Source: Actinoplanes sp. L3-i22
Lineage (GTDB): Bacteria; Actinomycetota; Actinomycetes; Mycobacteriales; Micromonosporaceae
Length of the DNA: 64,000 nt
Assembly (NCBI RefSeq): GCF_019704555.1
Contig: NZ_AP024745.1
Coordinates: forward strand, 8,812,501-8,876,500
Direction of reading: 5' to 3'
In this document: positions 47,840 to 59,097 of the stretch, piece by piece
Layout of the letters: every line of letters starts with the position of its first letter
Position numbering within the stretch: the first letter of the stretch is position 1
Notes under the pieces: model-generated
Seen by the model: only the letters and a program-made list of their open reading frames with translations
Told to the model about the DNA's origin: nothing
Databases searched by the model: none
Position numbers and translations under genes: made by a program

Positions 47840-48620
47840 CTTCGGTCGCTGCCCAGGATCGGTCCATCATCATGCCGACCACCCGGGTGACCAGGCGCCG
47901 GCTGGCGAATCGGCCGGCGAGCGCGGACGCCTTGTTCAGCGCGCCGGTCACCACGACCGGCGGCGGGTTGCGCCGCTCCACCGCGCGCAGCGCCCGCTCG
48001 ACCACCTGGTCGGCCCGCATCCGCCGGGTGCCGCCGTCCGCCCCCTGGCCGGCGACCTCGAAGAACTCGGTCTCGGTCGCGCCCGGGCAGATCGCCAGCA
48101 CGCGCAGCCGCGAGTCCCGGTTCTCGTACCAGAGCGCCTCGGTGAAGCTCAGCACGAACGCCTTCGTCGCGGCGTAGACGGCCATCCGCGGACTGGGCTG
48201 GAACGCCACCACGCTGGCCAGGTTGATCAGGAAGCCGTCGCCGGCCCGGAGCCGGTCGAGGAACGCGTGCGTGATGCTGACCAGGCTGGACACGTTCAGC
48301 ATGACCTCGGCGTCGACGTGCGCCGCGTCCCGCTCGTGGAACAGCCGCTGGGCGCCGAAGCCGGCGTTGTTGATCAGGCTGGTGACGGTCACGCCGGCCG
48401 CGTCGACGGCGGCGCTGAGCTTGGCGCCGGCCTCCGGGACGGCCAGGTCCATGGCGATCGTGGTCACCCGGACGCCGGTCAGCTCGGCGGCCAGCCGCTC
48501 CAGCCGGTCGGCGCGGCGGGCGACGAGCACCAGGTCATCGCCGCGGGCGGCGAGGCGGCGGGCGAACTCGGCGCCGAGGCCCGCGCTCGCACCGGTGATC
48601 AGAACGGTCTGCTTCTTCAT
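47823..48620 (-). CDS. Short-chain dehydrogenase/reductase
   Basis: A 265-residue classical SDR. The cofactor motif is TGASAGLGAEFARRL, NNAGFG is intact, the catalytic Tyr-x-x-x-Lys is YAATKAF, and ICPGATETEFF follows. The basic residues after the second strand (RRADR) suggest NADP(H). The ATG at 48620 is preferred: on the minus strand TTGGCA, 18 bases, TACGAT and then 7 bases lead to it, giving a leaderless promoter that overlaps the TetR operator. Substrate unknown. Confidence 0.88.
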   Translation of the reverse strand: MKKQTVLITGASAGLGAEFARRLAARGDDLVLVARRADRLERLAAELTGVRVTTIAMDLAVPEAGAKLSAAVDAAGVTVTSLINNAGFGAQRLFHERDAAHVDAEVMLNVSSLVSITHAFLDRLRAGDGFLINLASVVAFQPSPRMAVYAATKAFVLSFTEALWYENRDSRLRVLAICPGATETEFFEVAGQGADGGTRRMRADQVVERALRAVERRNPPPVVVTGALNKASALAGRFASRRLVTRVVGMMMDRSWAATEVSSRV

Positions 48621-48640
48621 GGTCGGCATCGTATGCCTAC

Positions 48641-48657
48641 TTGGCACTCAGTGCCAA
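48641..48657. promoter_or_regulatory. TetR-type palindromic operator
   Basis: TTGGCACTCAGTGCCAA, a perfect 17-bp palindrome around one base, located between the divergent SDR and TetR genes and overlapping the -35 region of the SDR promoter. TAGGGT at 48673-48678 is a -10 candidate for the TetR gene, 6 bases from its ATG. Confidence 0.8.
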
Positions 48658-48684
48658 CCAGTCACCGACTGCTAGGGTGGGGGC

Positions 48685-49266
48685 ATGACGCTCTGGAACC
48701 GCACCCGCCAGGCGGTCTACGACGAGATCGCGGGCACGGCGATGGAGATGTTCCTGACCCGCGGCTTCGAGGCGACGACGATCGACGACATCGCCCGGGC
48801 CGCCGGGATCTCGCGGCGCTCCTTCTTCCGGTACTTCGGCACCAAGGAGGACATCGTCCTCGGCGACGTGGCCGGCAAGGGCGAGCTGGCGGCCCGGGCC
48901 CTCGCCGACCGGCCGGACGGCGAGGATCCGTGGACGGCGCTGCGGAACGCGTTCCACGTCAGCAAGGACGCGGCCTACGACCCGGCGACCATGCTCAAGA
49001 TCTTCACGATGATGTATGAGACGCCCTCGCTGCGCGCCCGGCACATCGAGAAACACCTGCAGTGGCAGGCCGCGCTGGTCCCGGAGCTGCGGCGCCGGCT
49101 CGGCGCCGATCCGGCAGACCCCTTGGACGTCCGGGCGGAGGCGCTCGTCGCCTGCGCGATCACCTGCCTGGACGTGGCCGGCGAGGCGTGGACCCGGTCG
49201 AAGGGCGCGGTCCCGCTGGAGGACCTGTTCGACTCGGCGGCCGACGCGCTCCGCCCGGGCCCCTAG
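48685..49266 (+). CDS. TetR-family transcriptional regulator
   Basis: A 193-residue repressor. The helix-turn-helix is EIAGTAMEMFLTRGFEATTIDDIARAAGISRRSFFRYFGTKEDIV; the C-terminal domain resembles the AcrR/MftR-like group. The ATG is probably at or near the transcription start. It likely binds the palindrome upstream and represses both itself and the divergent SDR. Its end overlaps the convergent small membrane-protein gene by four bases. Confidence 0.9.
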   Translation: MTLWNRTRQAVYDEIAGTAMEMFLTRGFEATTIDDIARAAGISRRSFFRYFGTKEDIVLGDVAGKGELAARALADRPDGEDPWTALRNAFHVSKDAAYDPATMLKIFTMMYETPSLRARHIEKHLQWQAALVPELRRRLGADPADPLDVRAEALVACAITCLDVAGEAWTRSKGAVPLEDLFDSAADALRPGP

Positions 49267-49541
49267 TACCAGGTCGAGACGTCGATCCCGAACCCGTGGA
49301 CGACGGCGGCCAGCGCGATCGCGATGACCAGGGCGGCCCCGATCAGCACGCCGACCGAGACCAGGGCCGCGGTCAGGGCCTTGCCGATGCCGCCCAGCTC
49401 GCCCGCGAGCACCTGTGCGGTGGTCGGGCGGGACCAGGTCATCGGCGGGTAGGTGGCGCTCGGACCGACTCCGGCCGGCCGGGTGATGTCGCCCCGGATC
49501 CGGGCGCGGGCGGGGGTGGCGGGGGTCTGCTGCTGCTCCAT
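49263..49541 (-). CDS. Small membrane protein, function unknown
   Basis: A 92-residue protein; AAGGAGG lies 7 bases before the ATG at 49541, so a frame extension to 49646 is rejected. A 60-residue polar N-terminus leads to one membrane segment near the C-terminus (AALVSVGVLIGAALVIAIALAAVV) and a short tail ending DVSTWY. It lies 108 bases downstream of coxE on the same strand; membership in that operon is unproven. Confidence 0.65.
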   Translation of the reverse strand: MEQQQTPATPARARIRGDITRPAGVGPSATYPPMTWSRPTTAQVLAGELGGIGKALTAALVSVGVLIGAALVIAIALAAVVHGFGIDVSTWY

Positions 49542-49649
49542 GACGGCGCCTCCTTGGCAACCAACTTGCTCTACTCGGAGCATGCGCCGCCGGCGCCCCG
49601 AACGTCTCGTGCGTTCGGTCATAAAATGTCGTCTCAAATCGTGCAATAA

Positions 49650-50822
49650 CTACAGAGCCAGCGTCGCCCGGACCGCGGTGGTGAGATCCCCGAACGTCGC
49701 GGCCGGAAGCATCAGGTCGCAGAACGGCAGCGCCGCCGACATCCCGGCCACCGCCGGGGCGAATCCGTGCGTGCCGGCCCGTGGATTGAGCCACACGACC
49801 CGGTGCGCCCGGCGCCTCAGCCGGGACATCGCGGCGGTCATCTGCTCGGGTGGGTCGCTGTCCCAGCCGTCCGAGGCGATCAGGACCAGGGCGCCGCGCA
49901 CCGTGTCGCCGTGGTGCGAGTCCAGCAGCGCGACGAGGTTCGAGGCGATCCGGGTGCCGCCGAACCGGTCGGTCGCCGCCGACGACGCGCGCTCGATCGC
50001 CTCCCGCGCCGACGGCCGGCGCAGCGCCGGGGTCAGCCGGGTCAGCGTCGTCGCGAACGCGAACACCTCGGCCGCGGTGACCGTGGTGAACGCCCGCATC
50101 AGGTGCAGGTAGGCGGCGGTCTGCGCGCGCATCGAAGCACTCACGTCGCAGAGCAGCACGGCCCGGCGCGGCCGTCGCACCGGACGCTCACGGACCAGCG
50201 TGACCGGCTCGAACGCGGTCCGGCGGGACTGCGCGACGGTGTGCCGCAACGAGATCCGGGGACCGCGCGCGTCGACCGCACGACGACGGCCGCGCCGGTG
50301 CGGCCAGTGGTGCAGCTCGGCGGCCAGGGCCCCGGCGAGGGCGTCGAGCTGCGCGGAGTCGAGTTCGTCGAACGGCCGCTCGGCGAGCGCGGCAAGAGCT
50401 TCCGGGCGCATTTCCGGTACGGCCGGCTCCTCGCCCCCGACCTCATCCCGCGCCGCCACCGGCGTCGGCAGCATCGCCCACGGCAACCCGCCGTCCGCAC
50501 TGCCCCGGGCCGTCGCGCCGGGCAGCGGCAGCTGCACCTCGTCCTCGCGCCGCGCGCCCGGCGCCGACTCCCGGGTCAGCGGCAGCGGCACCGCGTCGTC
50601 GAACACGGCGGCGAACACGCCCTCGAACGCGGCCAGGTCGGCCTCGCGGCGCACCAGCGTCACCCGGGCCACCCAGTAGATCTCCGCCCGGGAGCCGGCC
50701 GGGACGACCCCCAGCCCCCGGATGAGATCGTCGGTCTCGGTCAGCCCGGCCGACAGCCCGGCCCGCCGGCACCGCGCCACGAAGGCCACCGCGAAGGCGG
50801 CCCGGTCCACCCCGCGCAGCAC
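49650..50822 (-). CDS. coxE: VWA-domain protein of the CO dehydrogenase maturation set (CoxE)
   Basis: A 390-residue protein with a C-terminal von Willebrand A domain. The metal-ion-dependent adhesion site is DVSASM (DxSxS) in AVLLCDVSASMRAQTAAY, followed by TRIASNLVALLDSHHG and IASDGWDSD. The N-terminal half contains the CoxE-type segment GLSAGLTETDDLIRGL. In Oligotropha, CoxD (MoxR ATPase) and CoxE help insert copper and sulfur into the Mo-Cu site. It starts with GTG and is the last gene of the main cox operon here. Confidence 0.85.
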   Translation of the reverse strand: MLRGVDRAAFAVAFVARCRRAGLSAGLTETDDLIRGLGVVPAGSRAEIYWVARVTLVRREADLAAFEGVFAAVFDDAVPLPLTRESAPGARREDEVQLPLPGATARGSADGGLPWAMLPTPVAARDEVGGEEPAVPEMRPEALAALAERPFDELDSAQLDALAGALAAELHHWPHRRGRRRAVDARGPRISLRHTVAQSRRTAFEPVTLVRERPVRRPRRAVLLCDVSASMRAQTAAYLHLMRAFTTVTAAEVFAFATTLTRLTPALRRPSAREAIERASSAATDRFGGTRIASNLVALLDSHHGDTVRGALVLIASDGWDSDPPEQMTAAMSRLRRRAHRVVWLNPRAGTHGFAPAVAGMSAALPFCDLMLPAATFGDLTTAVRATLAL

Positions 50823-50823
50823 C

Positions 50824-51504
50824 TCAGCGACGGCCCACCAGCCAGACCACTACGGCGACGGCCACCACCGCGCCGACCGCCACCGGGATGAGGCGCTTGT
50901 AGACCGACCCGCCGGCTACCGCGAGCAGATCAAGCGGCGCGTCGTCCGAAGCGACCGCCGGAACAGCCGCGGCGGGCGCGACGGGAGCGGGAGCCGGAGC
51001 CGGGGAGTCGGTGACCCCGGTGGTCACCGGAACCGGGGTGGTGACGGTGGGCGAGGGCAGATCAGCGGCCAGCTTCGCCTCCAGATTCGCGGCGAACTGG
51101 GTCAGCAGCTTCGCCGAGATCTCCTTGATCATGCCGCTGCCGAACTGGGCCAGCTTCCCGGTGATCTTCAGGTCGGTGTCCACGCTCACCCGGGTGGCGT
51201 CGCCGTCCGGGGTCAGCACCGCGGTGACCACCGCCGCCGCGTTGCCCGCCGAGCGCGGGTCCCGGCCCTTGGCGTCGATCACCGCGCGGTAGCCCTCGGC
51301 GTCCTTCGCGGTGAACCGGGCCGTACCGGTGAACTCCGAGATCACCGGGCCCACCTTGACCTTCACCTTGCCCCGGTAGTCGTCGCCGTCGACCCCGGTG
51401 AGCTGGGCGCCCGGCAGGCAGGGGGCGATCCCGGCCAGATCGGTCAGCACCTCCCAGGCCCGGTCGATCGAGGTGGGCACGGTGAACTCGTTCGTGATCT
51501 TCAC
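50824..51504 (-). CDS. coxG: CoxG-like SRPBCC protein
   Basis: A 226-residue protein. Residues 1-150 form the CoxG/SRPBCC lipid-binding-like fold (KITNEFTVPTSIDRAWEVLTDLAGIAPCLPGAQL, YRGKVKVKVGPVISEFTGTARF); a Pro/Ala-rich linker and a C-terminal membrane segment (LIPVAVGAVVAVAVVVWLVG) follow. CoxG recruits CO dehydrogenase to the cytoplasmic membrane. The GTG at 51504 has GGAGA upstream and overlaps the MoxR stop by four bases. The membrane tail fits an anchoring role. Confidence 0.88.
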   Translation of the reverse strand: MKITNEFTVPTSIDRAWEVLTDLAGIAPCLPGAQLTGVDGDDYRGKVKVKVGPVISEFTGTARFTAKDAEGYRAVIDAKGRDPRSAGNAAAVVTAVLTPDGDATRVSVDTDLKITGKLAQFGSGMIKEISAKLLTQFAANLEAKLAADLPSPTVTTPVPVTTGVTDSPAPAPAPVAPAAAVPAVASDDAPLDLLAVAGGSVYKRLIPVAVGAVVAVAVVVWLVGRR

Positions 51505-52379
51505 GGTTGTTCTCCAAGCGGAGCGGCGGACGGAGGGAGGGCGGCGACGACGGCGCGCCGGTCGGCCGGGGTCTTCGCGATGGTGCCGATGGTCTGCGGG
51601 ACCAGCGGCTCGACCAGCTCGGTGACGCCGAGCGCGGCCAGCGCCGACACCCAGTCGATGGTCTCGGCGAGGCCGGGCGCCTTGTCCAGGTCGAGCCCGC
51701 GGACCCGCCCGACGAACGCCGTGGTGTCCCGGATCAGCGGCTCGACCGCGCCCGGCACGGCCCGCCGGACGATCGCCGCCGCCCGCGCCGGCCCGGGGAA
51801 CTCGATCCAGTGGTAGAGGCACCGCCGGCGCAGCGCGTCGTGCAGGTCCCGGCTGTGGTTCGAGGTCAGCACCACGACCGGCGGGCGGGTGGCGGCGAAC
51901 GTGCCCAGCTCCGGGATGGTGATCGCGGCCTCCCCGAGGAACTCGAAGAGCAGCGCCTCGAACTCGTCGTCGGCCCGGTCGATCTCGTCGATCAGCAGCA
52001 CCGGCGGCCGCGGCCCGGCGTGCCGGACGGCCCGCAGGATGGCCCGCTCCTGCAGGAAGTCGGCGGTGAACAGGTCCGCGTCGTCGAGCCGGTCCCCGCG
52101 CGCCTCGGCGAGCCGGATCGCGAGGAGCTGCCGCTGGTAGTTCCACTCGTAGAGCGCCTCGGACGCGGTCAGGCCCTCGTAGCACTGCAGCCGGATCAGC
52201 GGGGTGTCCAGGGCGAGCGCGAGCGCCTTGGCCGCGGCCGTCTTCCCGACCCCGGGCTCCCCTTCGAGCAGCAGCGGCTTGCCCAGGCGCAGCGCCAGGA
52301 ACACCGCCATCGCCAGCCCGTCGTCGACCAGGTAGTCGACCGCGTCGAGCCGGGCGCGGACCTCCTCGTACGAGTTCAC
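51501..52379 (-). CDS. coxD: MoxR-type AAA+ ATPase (CoxD)
   Basis: A 292-residue AAA+ protein. Walker A is GEPGVGKTAAAKALA, Walker B VLLIDEIDRADDEFEALLFEFL and sensor 1 is in VVVLTSNHSRDLHDALRRRCLYHW. The GTG at 52379 overlaps the previous stop by four bases. In Oligotropha, CoxD is a chaperone for assembly of the [CuSMoO2] centre, working with the VWA protein CoxE, which is encoded two genes downstream here. Confidence 0.9.
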   Translation of the reverse strand: MNSYEEVRARLDAVDYLVDDGLAMAVFLALRLGKPLLLEGEPGVGKTAAAKALALALDTPLIRLQCYEGLTASEALYEWNYQRQLLAIRLAEARGDRLDDADLFTADFLQERAILRAVRHAGPRPPVLLIDEIDRADDEFEALLFEFLGEAAITIPELGTFAATRPPVVVLTSNHSRDLHDALRRRCLYHWIEFPGPARAAAIVRRAVPGAVEPLIRDTTAFVGRVRGLDLDKAPGLAETIDWVSALAALGVTELVEPLVPQTIGTIAKTPADRRAVVAALPPSAAPLGEQP

Positions 52380-52951
52380 CGCCGGTCCTCCCCGAGCAGC
52401 CGCTCGTAGTCCTCGCGGGTGTCCACGTCGATCGGCACCGGGCCGTCGACCGGCACCTCGGTCACCGCGAAGCGCCCGGAGTGCAGCAGCTTCCACACCG
52501 CCTTGTCGCCGTGCAGCCCGGCCAGCTCGGCGAAGACCGGCCGCTGGAACAGGAACGGGTGCCCGAGCCCGTCGGCGTACCGGCACACGCCGATCGGGGT
52601 GTCCACGGCGGCGACCCGGCGGGCGTCGGACGGGCGGACCCGGGGCTGGTCGCCCAGCAGGAGCAGCAGGCGATCGGTGGTCACGAACGGGACGGCCGAC
52701 CGGATCGACGACCCGCAGCCGGTGCCGAAATCCGGGTTCTCGATCACCCGTACGCCGGCAAGGTCCACCGTGGCCCGGATCGCCGCCGCCGAACCGCCCA
52801 GGGTGACCAGCAGCTCCGCGCAGCCGCAGGCGCGCGCGGTGTCCAGCGTCGCGTCGAGCAGGGTCCGCCCGCGGAACGGCAGCAGCTGCTTGGCCTCGCC
52901 GAGCCGCCGGGAGCCGCCCGCCGCCAGGACCAGCGCGGAAACCGGTGCCAT
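52376..52951 (-). CDS. MocA-like molybdopterin cytidylyltransferase
   Basis: A 191-residue NTP-transferase with the signature LAAGGSRRLGEAKQLLPFRG, then a nucleotide-binding LLLLLGDQPRV and a GHPFLF segment typical of MocA. CO dehydrogenase carries molybdopterin cytosine dinucleotide, so an enzyme that adds CMP to the cofactor fits this operon. It overlaps XdhC (one base) and the MoxR gene (four bases). Confidence 0.85.
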   Translation of the reverse strand: MAPVSALVLAAGGSRRLGEAKQLLPFRGRTLLDATLDTARACGCAELLVTLGGSAAAIRATVDLAGVRVIENPDFGTGCGSSIRSAVPFVTTDRLLLLLGDQPRVRPSDARRVAAVDTPIGVCRYADGLGHPFLFQRPVFAELAGLHGDKAVWKLLHSGRFAVTEVPVDGPVPIDVDTREDYERLLGEDRR

Positions 52952-53855
52952 CAGGCCGCCGTGTGCTTCTTCAGGCAGCCGGGGCAGCAGTACCAGAAGT
53001 CGGCGCCGCCGACCACGGCGTGCGGGGTGTCCGGGCCGATCAGCACGGTCATGCCGCAGATCGGGTCCACCGCCTGCCGCGAAGCCTCGATCTCCTGCGG
53101 CACGGGGGGACCTATGGAGAGAAGCTCCGCGGCAGGGGCCGCCGGAGACGCGGGGGCGGCCAGGCCACCGGTCCGCATCTCCCGGACGATCTCGGCGAGG
53201 ACCGACAGGGCGATTTCTTTCGGGGTACGGGCACCGATGGCCAACCCTGGATGAGTACGGATCCGGGCCCGCTCCGGATCGGTGAGCTCCATCGCATCGA
53301 GCACCACCGCGCCCCGCTTGTGGCTGGCGATCAGCGCGAGGTACGGCACCCCGGCATCCAGCGCGCCGCGCAGCGCCGCCTCCTCGTCGCGCCCGAGCCC
53401 GGCGACGACCGCCGCGGTCACCCCGCCGAACCCGGTCGCGGCGACCTCGAAGTCGAGGAACGCGGCGAGCTCGCGAATCGCCGTACCGATCGGAGTTGAT
53501 CCTTGAACCGCGACCAACGGGCGCGGAAGGACCGGCCGCAGGAAGATCTCCACGGCGCCGCCGGAGTGGCAGGGGTTGACCGCGATCCGCGCGCCGGGCG
53601 CCTCCGGGAACGCCTCGGCATCCTCCGGCAGCACCCTGAGCAGCAGACTGTTGCCGTCCTTGAGGGTGTCGAGGGCGGCGACGCGGACCGAGGTCTCGGC
53701 GCAGACCCCGCCGACGAAGCCCTCGATCGAGCCGTCGGCGAGGATCACCGCGTCGTCGCCGGCCCGGGCCGAGGTGGGTTCCTGGGCCCGGACGACGGTG
53801 GCGTGCACGAACGGGAGCCGGGCCGCGGTCAGCTGGGAGACGCGTTCGGCGAGCA

Positions 53856-53856
<1 letters not shown>
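52951..53856 (-). CDS. XdhC/CoxI-family maturation factor fused to a YHS-type metal domain
   Basis: A 301-residue protein. The first 240 residues are XdhC-like: VHATVVRAQEPTSARAGDDAVILADGSIEGFVGGVCAETSV and a C-terminal Rossmann part (LVAVQGSTPIGTAIRELAAFLDFEV, ALIASHKRGAVVLDA, LAIGARTPKEIALSVLAEIV). XdhC proteins sulfurate the molybdenum cofactor. The last 40 residues, DPICGMTVLIG and FWYCCPGCLKKH, are a YHS/TRASH-type domain with Cys residues suited to bind a metal ion. It directly follows coxL. Confidence 0.85.
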
Positions 53857-56215
<2,359 letters not shown>

Positions 56216-56219
<4 letters not shown>

Positions 56220-56686
56220 GCCTTCACCGCCTCCGCGGCCGCGGCCCACCGCACCGAACGGACGATCGACGCGTAGCCGGTGCATCGGCAGATCTGCCCG
56301 GAGATCGCCTCCCGGATCTCGCCCTCCGACGGATCCGGATTGCGGTCCAGCAGCGCCCGGCAGGTCATCAGCATGCCCGGCGTGCAGAAGCCGCACTGCA
56401 ACCCGTGGCACTGCCGGAACCCCTCCTGGATCGGGTCCAGCTCGGCGCCCTTGGCAAGACCTTCGACGGTACGGACCTCGTGCCCACCCGCCATCGCGGC
56501 GAGCACCGTGCACGACTTGACCGGCTCGCCGTCCAGCCACACCACGCAGGTCCCGCAGTTGCTGGTGTCGCAGCCCCAGTGCGTGCCGGTCAGGCCGAGC
56601 GTGTCCCGCAGGAAGTGCACGAGCAGCAGCCGGCCCTCGATCTCCCGGGTGACCTCGGTGTCGTTGACGATCATGGTGACCTGCAT
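56216..56686 (-). CDS. coxS: CO dehydrogenase small (2Fe-2S) subunit
   Basis: A 156-residue iron-sulfur subunit. The plant-type ferredoxin cluster ligands lie in [22 protein letters not shown], and the second cluster in QCGFCTPGM with [35 protein letters not shown] is nearly diagnostic of CoxS. The ATG at 56686 is chosen because the family begins with M-x-V-T; an ATG at 56674 is possible. It lies four bases after the coxM stop. Confidence 0.93.
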
Positions 56687-56690
56687 GGAC

Positions 56691-57569
56691 TCAGCCCCTA
56701 GCTCGTTCGACGGCCTTGCGCAGGGTTCGTTTGGTGAGCTCGTGCGCCAGGTGACGCTTGTAGTCCTCGGTGCCGCGCTGGTCGGTGACCGGGTCGCAGG
56801 AACGGGCGGCGATCGCCCCGGCCGCCTCGTACAGCTCCTCGGCCGGCTCGTGACCGCGCAGCGCGGCGCTGATCTCCGGGATGCCGGTGGTGTTCGGCCC
56901 GACCGCGGCCAGGCCCACCCGGGCGTCCACGATCGTCCCGTCGTCACCCAGCCAGACCGCCGAGCCGGCCGAGACGACCGCCCAGTCGCCGGCCCGGCGC
57001 TCCACCTTCGCGTACGCGCTGCCGCACCGGTCCGGCTTGAACGGGAGCCGGATCTCGGTGAGGATCTCGTTCTCCGCGACGGCCGTCTCGTACGGCCCGA
57101 CGTGGAACTCCTCCATCGACACCACCCGCTCGGCGCCGCCCGGCCCGCGGATCACGCAGCTCGCGTCGAGCGTGGTGCAGACCGCGGACAGATCCTCGGA
57201 CGGGTCCGCCTGGCAGAGCGAGCCGCCCAGCGTGCCACGGTTGCGGACGACCGGGTCGGCGATCACCCGCTCGGCGTCCCGGAAGATCGGGAAGACCGCG
57301 GCCAGCTCGTCCGACTCCAGCAGCTCGCGGTGCCGGGTCATCGCGCCGATCCGCACGTGACTGCCGTCGAACCGGAGATAGCCCAGCTCGGCGTGCAGAT
57401 CGTTGATGTCGATCAGGTACTCGAAGTTCGCCAGCCGGAGCTTCATCATCGGCAGCAGACTGTGCCCGCCGGCCACCAGACGGGCCGACCCGCCGAGCCG
57501 TTCCAGCAGGTCGATCGCCTGGTCCACGCTTGTCGCACGCTCATATTCGAATGGAGCCGGCACCTGCAC
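56691..57569 (-). CDS. coxM: CO dehydrogenase medium (FAD) subunit
   Basis: A 292-residue flavoprotein subunit. The two FAD-binding signatures are [15 protein letters not shown] and [19 protein letters not shown]; the N-terminal [19 protein letters not shown] and C-terminal domain are typical. The GTG at 57569 has GGAGG six bases upstream. It accepts electrons from CoxS and delivers them to the respiratory chain. It is the first gene of the minus-strand operon M-S-L-XdhC-MocA-D-G-E. Confidence 0.92.
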   Translation of the reverse strand: MQVPAPFEYERATSVDQAIDLLERLGGSARLVAGGHSLLPMMKLRLANFEYLIDINDLHAELGYLRFDGSHVRIGAMTRHRELLESDELAAVFPIFRDAERVIADPVVRNRGTLGGSLCQADPSEDLSAVCTTLDASCVIRGPGGAERVVSMEEFHVGPYETAVAENEILTEIRLPFKPDRCGSAYAKVERRAGDWAVVSAGSAVWLGDDGTIVDARVGLAAVGPNTTGIPEISAALRGHEPAEELYEAAGAIAARSCDPVTDQRGTEDYKRHLAHELTKRTLRKAVERARG

Positions 57570-57724
57570 GCCGCACCTCCCCCTTCCAACCACCCGTGAT
57601 GCGGAAGAGAACCTTTCCAAATTTGCCGAAAACCTCTCGCGCCCCGCGTCCAAAGTCAACAGTCACCTAAGCGATCTATTAATCAGCCGTTGACGATTGT
57701 TGCGGGCTCAAGCAGTGTTCCGGC

Positions 57725-58789
57725 ATGCGCGACATCGTGGACGGTCTGGCCGCCTGGCGTGCCGCCGGGCGAGAGTTCGCGGTGGCCACCGTCGTGCGCA
57801 CGTGGCAGTCCGCGCCGCGCCCGCCGGGAGCCGCGATGGCGGTCGACGAGCACGGTTCGGTGCTCGGCAGCATCTCCGGCGGCTGCGTCGAGGGAGCGGT
57901 CCACGAGGCCGCCACAGAGACCATCAAAACCGGAAAACCACAATTGCTGACGTACGGCGTGAGCGACGGCGACGCCTTCACGGTCGGCCTCACCTGCGGC
58001 GGCACGATCGAAGTCCTGATCCAGCCGAGCAGCGCCCTGACCGACCTCGACGCCGTCCTGGCCGACATCGCAGCCGGCCGCCAGGTCGCCACAGCCACCA
58101 TCCCCGGCGCCCAGGTGACCATCCGCCCCGGCGTGACCGACGCCGTACCGCGAGTCTCTGGAACCCTGGGCGAAGCGGACCTGGACCGGGCCGCGTCTCT
58201 GCAGGCCGCAGGCATGTTGGCGCAGGGCCGCACCGGTCTAGTGCAAGCCTGCGACCGCGAGGTCTTCGTCCAGTCGTTCACGACCCCGCCCCGGATGATC
58301 GTCTTCGGCGCGATCGACTTCGCGGCGGCGGTCGCCCGGATCGGCAAGTTCCTGGGCTACCGCGTGACGGTCTGCGACGCACGCCCGGTGTTCGCCACCC
58401 CGGCCCGCTTCCCGGAAGCCGACGAGGTGATCGTCGACTGGCCCCACCGGTACCTCGCGTCCACCCGGATCGACGCCCGGACCGTGCTCTGCGTACTCAC
58501 CCACGACCCGAAGTTCGACGTCCCCCTGCTGGAGGTCGCCCTGCGCACCCCGGCCGCCTACATCGGCGCGATGGGCAGCCGCCGCACCTGCGCCGACCGC
58601 ATCGACCGCCTCCGCGCGAACGGCGTCACCGAGCCCGCCCTGTCCCGCCTCCGCGCCCCGATCGGTCTCGACCTCGGCGCCCGCACCCCGGAGGAGACCG
58701 CGATCGCCGTCGCCTCCGAGATCATCGCCCTCTCCTGGGGCGGGTCCGGCTCCCCTCTCACCACCTTGACCACCCCGATCCACGGGTAG
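57725..58789 (+). CDS. XdhC/CoxF-family maturation protein
   Basis: A 354-residue full-length XdhC family protein: VVRTWQSAPRPPGAAMAVDEHGSVLGSISGGCVEGAV (N-terminal domain) and FGAIDFAAAVARIGKFLGYRVTVCDARPVFATPARFPEAD, CVLTHDPKFDVPLLEVAL, IGAMGSRRT, DLGARTPEETAIAVASEI (Rossmann domain). It is divergent from coxM across 155 bases that include a TTGACG/CAGTGT promoter candidate for this gene. A second, shorter XdhC lies in the cox operon, so this one may act on the same enzyme at another step. Confidence 0.88.
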   Translation: MRDIVDGLAAWRAAGREFAVATVVRTWQSAPRPPGAAMAVDEHGSVLGSISGGCVEGAVHEAATETIKTGKPQLLTYGVSDGDAFTVGLTCGGTIEVLIQPSSALTDLDAVLADIAAGRQVATATIPGAQVTIRPGVTDAVPRVSGTLGEADLDRAASLQAAGMLAQGRTGLVQACDREVFVQSFTTPPRMIVFGAIDFAAAVARIGKFLGYRVTVCDARPVFATPARFPEADEVIVDWPHRYLASTRIDARTVLCVLTHDPKFDVPLLEVALRTPAAYIGAMGSRRTCADRIDRLRANGVTEPALSRLRAPIGLDLGARTPEETAIAVASEIIALSWGGSGSPLTTLTTPIHG

Positions 58790-58799
58790 CCGACCGGCC

Positions 58800-58836
58800 G
58801 TGAGGAGCGCCTCCACTGCCCGGTGGCGCTCCTCAC
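58800..58836. terminator. Terminator hairpin after the XdhC gene
   Basis: Perfect 12-bp stem GTGAGGAGCGCC / GGCGCTCCTCAC with a 13-base loop, 10 bases after the stop. Confidence 0.8.
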
Positions 58837-58848
58837 GACCTCGCCACC

Positions 58849-59097
58849 CCGGACCGCCGCCCCACCCCGGACCGCCGCCCCACTCCGGACCGCCGCCCCA
58901 CTCCGGACCGCCGCCCCACTCCGGACCGCCGCCCCACTCCGGACCGCCGCCCCACTCCGGACCGCTGCCCCACCCTCACGCCAGCACCCCCTCTCCAAGC
59001 CCCGCGGCCACCCCGCTCTCACCCCTGCCCCCAGCTCCAAGCCGAGCGGCCACCCCGCTCTCACCCCGGCACCCCGCTCCAAGCCGGGCGGCCACGC
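58849..59097. repeat. Tandem 18-bp repeat followed by a 42-bp repeat
   Basis: Seven copies of an 18-bp unit, CCGGACCGCCGCCCCACT type, run from 58849 to 58974. A second series begins at 58993 with a 42-bp unit starting CTCCAAGCC at 58993, 59035 and 59077, ending near the stop of the minus-strand YciI-like gene. No gene is supported here. Confidence 0.85.

Noticed and set aside
58849..58974. CRISPR array
   Set aside because: Units are 18 bp and directly abutting with no spacers; no cas genes nearby.
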